Source: Chitinophagaceae bacterium (lineage in GTDB: Bacteria; Bacteroidota; Bacteroidia; Chitinophagales; Chitinophagaceae). Taken from it: DNA of 7,429 nucleotides. Location: positions 1-7,429 of the forward strand of contig CANKGM010000096.1 in NCBI GenBank assembly GCA_947481355.1, given 5' to 3'. Positions 6,016-7,429 of the stretch are shown piece after piece (positions within the stretch are counted from its first letter, which is position 1; each line of letters starts with the position of its first letter). The notes below the pieces were generated by a model. It was not told the DNA's origin. It ran no database searches and saw only the letters and a list, made by a program, of their open reading frames with translations. The translations under genes were made by a program, and so were the position numbers.

Positions 6016-6464
6016 TACTTACTTCTCTTACTTCGAAAAAAAGCCTTCATCAACGAAGCCCCTTCTTCTGCCAAGAGCCCAGTTAATATCTGAGTTTTTG
6101 GATGAAATGGATTACGTTCTTGGGTGTATACTTGATGGCCATTTTTGACATCTTCAGCACCCCAAACAATTTTCCCAATTTTGCTCCAATGCAATGCACC
6201 GGCACACATTAAACAAGGCTCTACAGTTACATAGAGCGTTGCATCCGGAAGGTATTTTGAACCCAATGCATTGAAGGCGGAGGTTAGTGCAATGATTTCA
6301 GCATGGGCTGTAGGGTCATTCAATTTTTCAACCATATTATACCCACGAGAAATGATGCGGTTATTGATTACCACCACAGCACCTACAGGCACTTCTCCTT
6401 CCTCGAATGCCTTTTCAGCCTCGCGCAATGCCATCTTCATGAAATATTCTTCACCCATTTCCAT
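6015..6464 (-). CDS. tadA: tRNA-specific adenosine deaminase TadA
   Basis: This 149-aa cytoplasmic enzyme belongs to the cytidine/deoxycytidylate deaminase superfamily. TadA converts A34 of tRNA-Arg(ACG) to inosine. The zinc and catalytic residues are clear: H54-A-E56 in T-A-H-A-E-I and C84/C87 in E-P-C-L-M-C-A-G-A. V-P-V-G-A-V-V-V at 25-32 and the basic end F-F-R-S-K-R-S-K match TadA. W-G-A-E-D-V-K-N-G-H also fits TadA better than guanine deaminase, whose motif is usually P-C-P-M-C-L-G-A. Only 3 nt separate the rnpA stop from this ATG, so the two are almost certainly co-transcribed and probably translationally coupled. M3 is an alternative start. Confidence 0.9.
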   Translation of the reverse strand: MEMGEEYFMKMALREAEKAFEEGEVPVGAVVVINNRIISRGYNMVEKLNDPTAHAEIIALTSAFNALGSKYLPDATLYVTVEPCLMCAGALHWSKIGKIVWGAEDVKNGHQVYTQERNPFHPKTQILTGLLAEEGASLMKAFFRSKRSK

Positions 6465-6467
6465 CTT

Positions 6468-6878
6468 CTACACAGTTTGTTTTGAGATTAACTCTTCCGA
6501 AAGTTTAGACAATATCTTTTTTACTGATGCACTAATTACCGAATAATCAGCGATTTGATGATCAGCATAAACAAAAAATAAATCCAATGTATAAGAAGAT
6601 TCTACCAGTTGTTCTCTTAACTCATTCTTCTGCAAACGATATGCTTCTCTTACCCTGCGTTTCAACTGATTCCTATCTACTGCCCGTTTAAAATTTCGGG
6701 CGCCTACTGTCACCCCCATATGCAAGACTTCCTTCGTATTTTCTAGCTCTAACTTTGCTTCAAACAAATAATAAATAGCTAATGGAAACTGCTTCATGCG
6801 CTGCCCACCATTAAATAGCGCACGAATCTTCGTGTAGCTTTTAAGACGCTCGTATTTTGAAAGTGTGTGTTTGGGCAT
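6468..6878 (-). CDS. rnpA: ribonuclease P protein component
   Basis: This basic 136-aa protein assists the RNase P RNA in 5' processing of precursor tRNAs. The hallmark is the arginine-rich RNR motif (N-F-K-R-A-V-D-R-N-Q-L-K-R-R-V-R-E-A-Y-R) near residues 62-81, preceded by the substrate-cleft strand G-V-T-V-G. The N-terminus K-Y-E-R-L-K-S is typical. The frame also has an upstream ATG at 6893 that would add M-S-N-L-V, but that ATG is part of the adjacent TTAGACA heptad array, so I prefer the ATG at 6878. No Shine-Dalgarno is visible for either. rpmH lies upstream on the same strand, as in most bacteria, but is separated by the heptad array and a terminator. tadA follows immediately. I see no clear TAnnTTTG promoter for rnpA. 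Confidence 0.93.
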   Translation of the reverse strand: MPKHTLSKYERLKSYTKIRALFNGGQRMKQFPLAIYYLFEAKLELENTKEVLHMGVTVGARNFKRAVDRNQLKRRVREAYRLQKNELREQLVESSYTLDLFFVYADHQIADYSVISASVKKILSKLSEELISKQTV

Positions 6879-6885
6879 GACCAAA

Positions 6886-6948
6886 TTAGACATTAGACGT
6901 TAGAGGTTAGACAATAGACGTTAGATGTTAGAAGATAGATGCTAGGGA
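6886..6948. repeat. heptad array, left arm: nine TTAGACG-type words
   Basis: TAG begins at 6887, 6894, 6901, 6908, 6915, 6922, 6929, 6936 and 6943, exactly every 7 nt, with consensus TTAGAnG. The first two words overlap the upstream alternative start of rnpA. Phase is perfect although the words differ at two to three positions. Confidence 0.95.
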
Positions 6949-6978
6949 GTCCGATAGTAAGTTACTTTAATTATGCTT

Positions 6979-7073
6979 TCAACCTCCAACTCCCAACGTT
7001 CAACTCCTAACCCCCAACTCCCAACTTCCAACGTCCAAATCCTAACCTCTAATACCTAATTTCTAATGTCTAT
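6979..7073. repeat. heptad array, right arm: thirteen inverted words
   Basis: AA begins at 6981, 6988, 6995, 7002, 7009, 7016, 7023, 7030, 7037, 7044, 7051, 7058 and 7065, again exactly every 7 nt, followed by a partial word. Read in reverse complement the words run from TTAGAnn at the outer end to TTGGAAG/TTGGGAG toward the centre. It is thus an inverted copy of the left-arm family. Nine words paired arm to arm agree at 41 of 63 positions by my count. A 30-bp non-repeat spacer (6949-6978) lies between the arms. Confidence 0.95.
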
Positions 7074-7080
7074 TCCCCAC

Positions 7081-7112
7081 AAAAATAGCCCCAGAAATTC
7101 ATCTGGAGCTAT
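7081..7112 (-). terminator. intrinsic terminator downstream of rpmH
   Basis: On the minus strand 7112-7103 (ATAGCTCCAG) pairs with 7094-7085 (CTGGGGCTAT). This gives a 10-bp stem with one G-U wobble and an 8-nt loop, followed at once by a run of T. The stem has only a mismatch on the plus strand, consistent with a minus-strand function. It lies 27 nt after the rpmH stop and would separate rpmH from rnpA. Confidence 0.7.
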
Positions 7113-7122
7113 AGTTATGTAA

Positions 7123-7141
7123 AAACAGTACTAGACTGTTT
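7123..7141 (-). terminator. small hairpin overlapping the rpmH stop codon
   Basis: AAACAGT (7123-7129) and ACTGTTT (7135-7141) form a perfect 7-bp stem with a 5-nt loop. On the minus strand the second arm ends in TTTTT. It overlaps the rpmH stop codon (7140-7142) and precedes the stronger terminator at 7081-7112. Alone it is weak because the stem has few G-C pairs; it may protect the mRNA 3' end. Confidence 0.4.
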
Positions 7142-7295
7142 ATTTCAATCTGCTGTTGTCAGAAACAGTAAGTCTTTTACGACCTTTCTTCCTTCTGCTT
7201 GCCAATACCTTGCGGCCATTAGCTGATTCCATTCTTTTGCGGAAACCATGTACAGATTTTCTGCGTCTGCGATGGGGTTGATATGTACGTTTCAT
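7140..7295 (-). CDS. rpmH: 50S ribosomal protein L34
   Basis: This 51-aa, very basic protein of the large ribosomal subunit begins M-K-R-T-Y-Q-P-H-R-R-R-R and contains H-G-F-R-K-R-M, N-G-R-K-V-L-A-S-R-R-K-K-G-R-K-R-L-T-V-S. This is the L34 signature, with a short C-terminal extension (D-N-S-R-L-K) compared with the 46-aa E. coli protein. I chose ATG 7293-7295 because the family starts at M-K-R-T and a purine-rich GGAAAAGAAAG lies just upstream. The open frame extends 19 codons further up, but those do not resemble L34. It heads the conserved rpmH-rnpA arrangement, yet two hairpins and a heptad array follow it before rnpA. Confidence 0.97.
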   Translation of the reverse strand: MKRTYQPHRRRRKSVHGFRKRMESANGRKVLASRRKKGRKRLTVSDNSRLK

Positions 7296-7325
7296 AATGC
7301 TTTCTTTTCCTTTATTAATAAATAC

Positions 7326-7342
7326 GACCGGGAGAAGCGGTC
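7326..7342 (-). promoter_or_regulatory. leader hairpin of rpmH
   Basis: GACCG (7326-7330) pairs with CGGTC (7338-7342) across a 7-nt loop, 31 nt before the rpmH start. It is the most G-C-rich stem of the leader. It could influence L34 expression, but I recognise no known ribosomal-protein leader motif. Confidence 0.3.
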
Positions 7343-7397
7343 TTTTTTTCAATCTTTACCACGGGTCACCACACCCTATGGCTCTGTGAAAGGACGG

Positions 7398-7405
7398 CGA
7401 AGATA
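7398..7405 (-). promoter_or_regulatory. candidate -7 promoter element for rpmH
   Basis: On the minus strand the sequence is TATCTTCG, matching TAnnTTTG at all but one fixed position. A TTC (in place of TTG) lies 19 nt upstream near the window edge. Transcription would start near 7390, giving a leader of about 95 nt. One mismatch in each element keeps this tentative. Confidence 0.4.
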
Positions 7406-7429
7406 GGGTTTATTTTTGAATATAGAAAT

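Noticed and set aside
6015..6464. Guanine deaminase instead of TadA
   Set aside because: The zinc motif is P-C-L-M-C-A-G-A and the C-terminus is F-F-R plus basic residues, as in TadA, and it is linked to the RNase P protein gene.
6886..7073. Telomere-like repeats (TTAGGG similarity)
   Set aside because: The words are 7 nt, degenerate and internal, and form two inverted arms. The similarity is superficial.
7296..7352. N-terminal 19-residue extension of L34
   Set aside because: The L34 family begins at M-K-R-T. The extension covers the leader hairpin and does not look like ribosomal protein sequence.

Overview
The window looks like a chromosomal stretch from a member of the Bacteroidota, probably the Chitinophagia/Cytophagia side of the phylum. 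The clues are candidate promoters with the phylum-specific -7 motif TAnnTTTG, A/T-rich start regions mostly without Shine-Dalgarno sequences, an UpxY-type NusG paralogue, an exported M28 peptidase, and the sequence style of TatC, RpiB and L34. These assignments come from motif reading only; no database search was possible.

Layout from left to right. A partial UpxY/NusG-like antiterminator gene (1-339, minus) runs off the left edge, preceded by a 372-bp non-coding region with a good promoter, a 5' leader hairpin and a possible terminator for the next gene. Next comes an exported M28 metallopeptidase (712-2244, minus), then rpiB and tatC (2472-3782, minus), which look like one operon. A 312-bp cluster of degenerate 7-nt repeats follows (3827-4138). 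It ends exactly at the stop codon of an unrecognised 261-aa protein (4139-4924, minus). yidD (5048-5287) is the only plus-strand gene and overlaps the tail of sodA (5272-5877, minus). A paired repeat then separates sodA from tadA (6015-6464, minus), which is almost fused to rnpA. A second large heptad array, in two inverted arms, separates rnpA from rpmH (7140-7295, minus).

The right half is a rearranged form of the conserved bacterial rpmH-rnpA-yidD neighbourhood. It holds ribosomal protein L34, the RNase P protein and the YidD membrane-insertion helper, with tRNA adenosine deaminase and superoxide dismutase inserted and yidD inverted. tatC supplies the core of the twin-arginine translocon. 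rpiB is a pentose-phosphate enzyme that is probably co-transcribed with tatC rather than functionally linked to it.

The most unusual content is not protein-coding. Short words (AGCGTAA, GGCAATA and GGCACAAAG types, and TTAGACG/TTGGAAG types) repeat in intergenic DNA. The AGCG, GGCAATA and TTAGAC/TTGGAAG words keep a strict 7-nt phase although the words themselves vary. At two or three sites the words form inverted arms around a unique 30-60 bp spacer. I know of no described function for these in Bacteroidota. They resemble in format, but not in sequence, the heptanucleotide STRR repeats of cyanobacteria.
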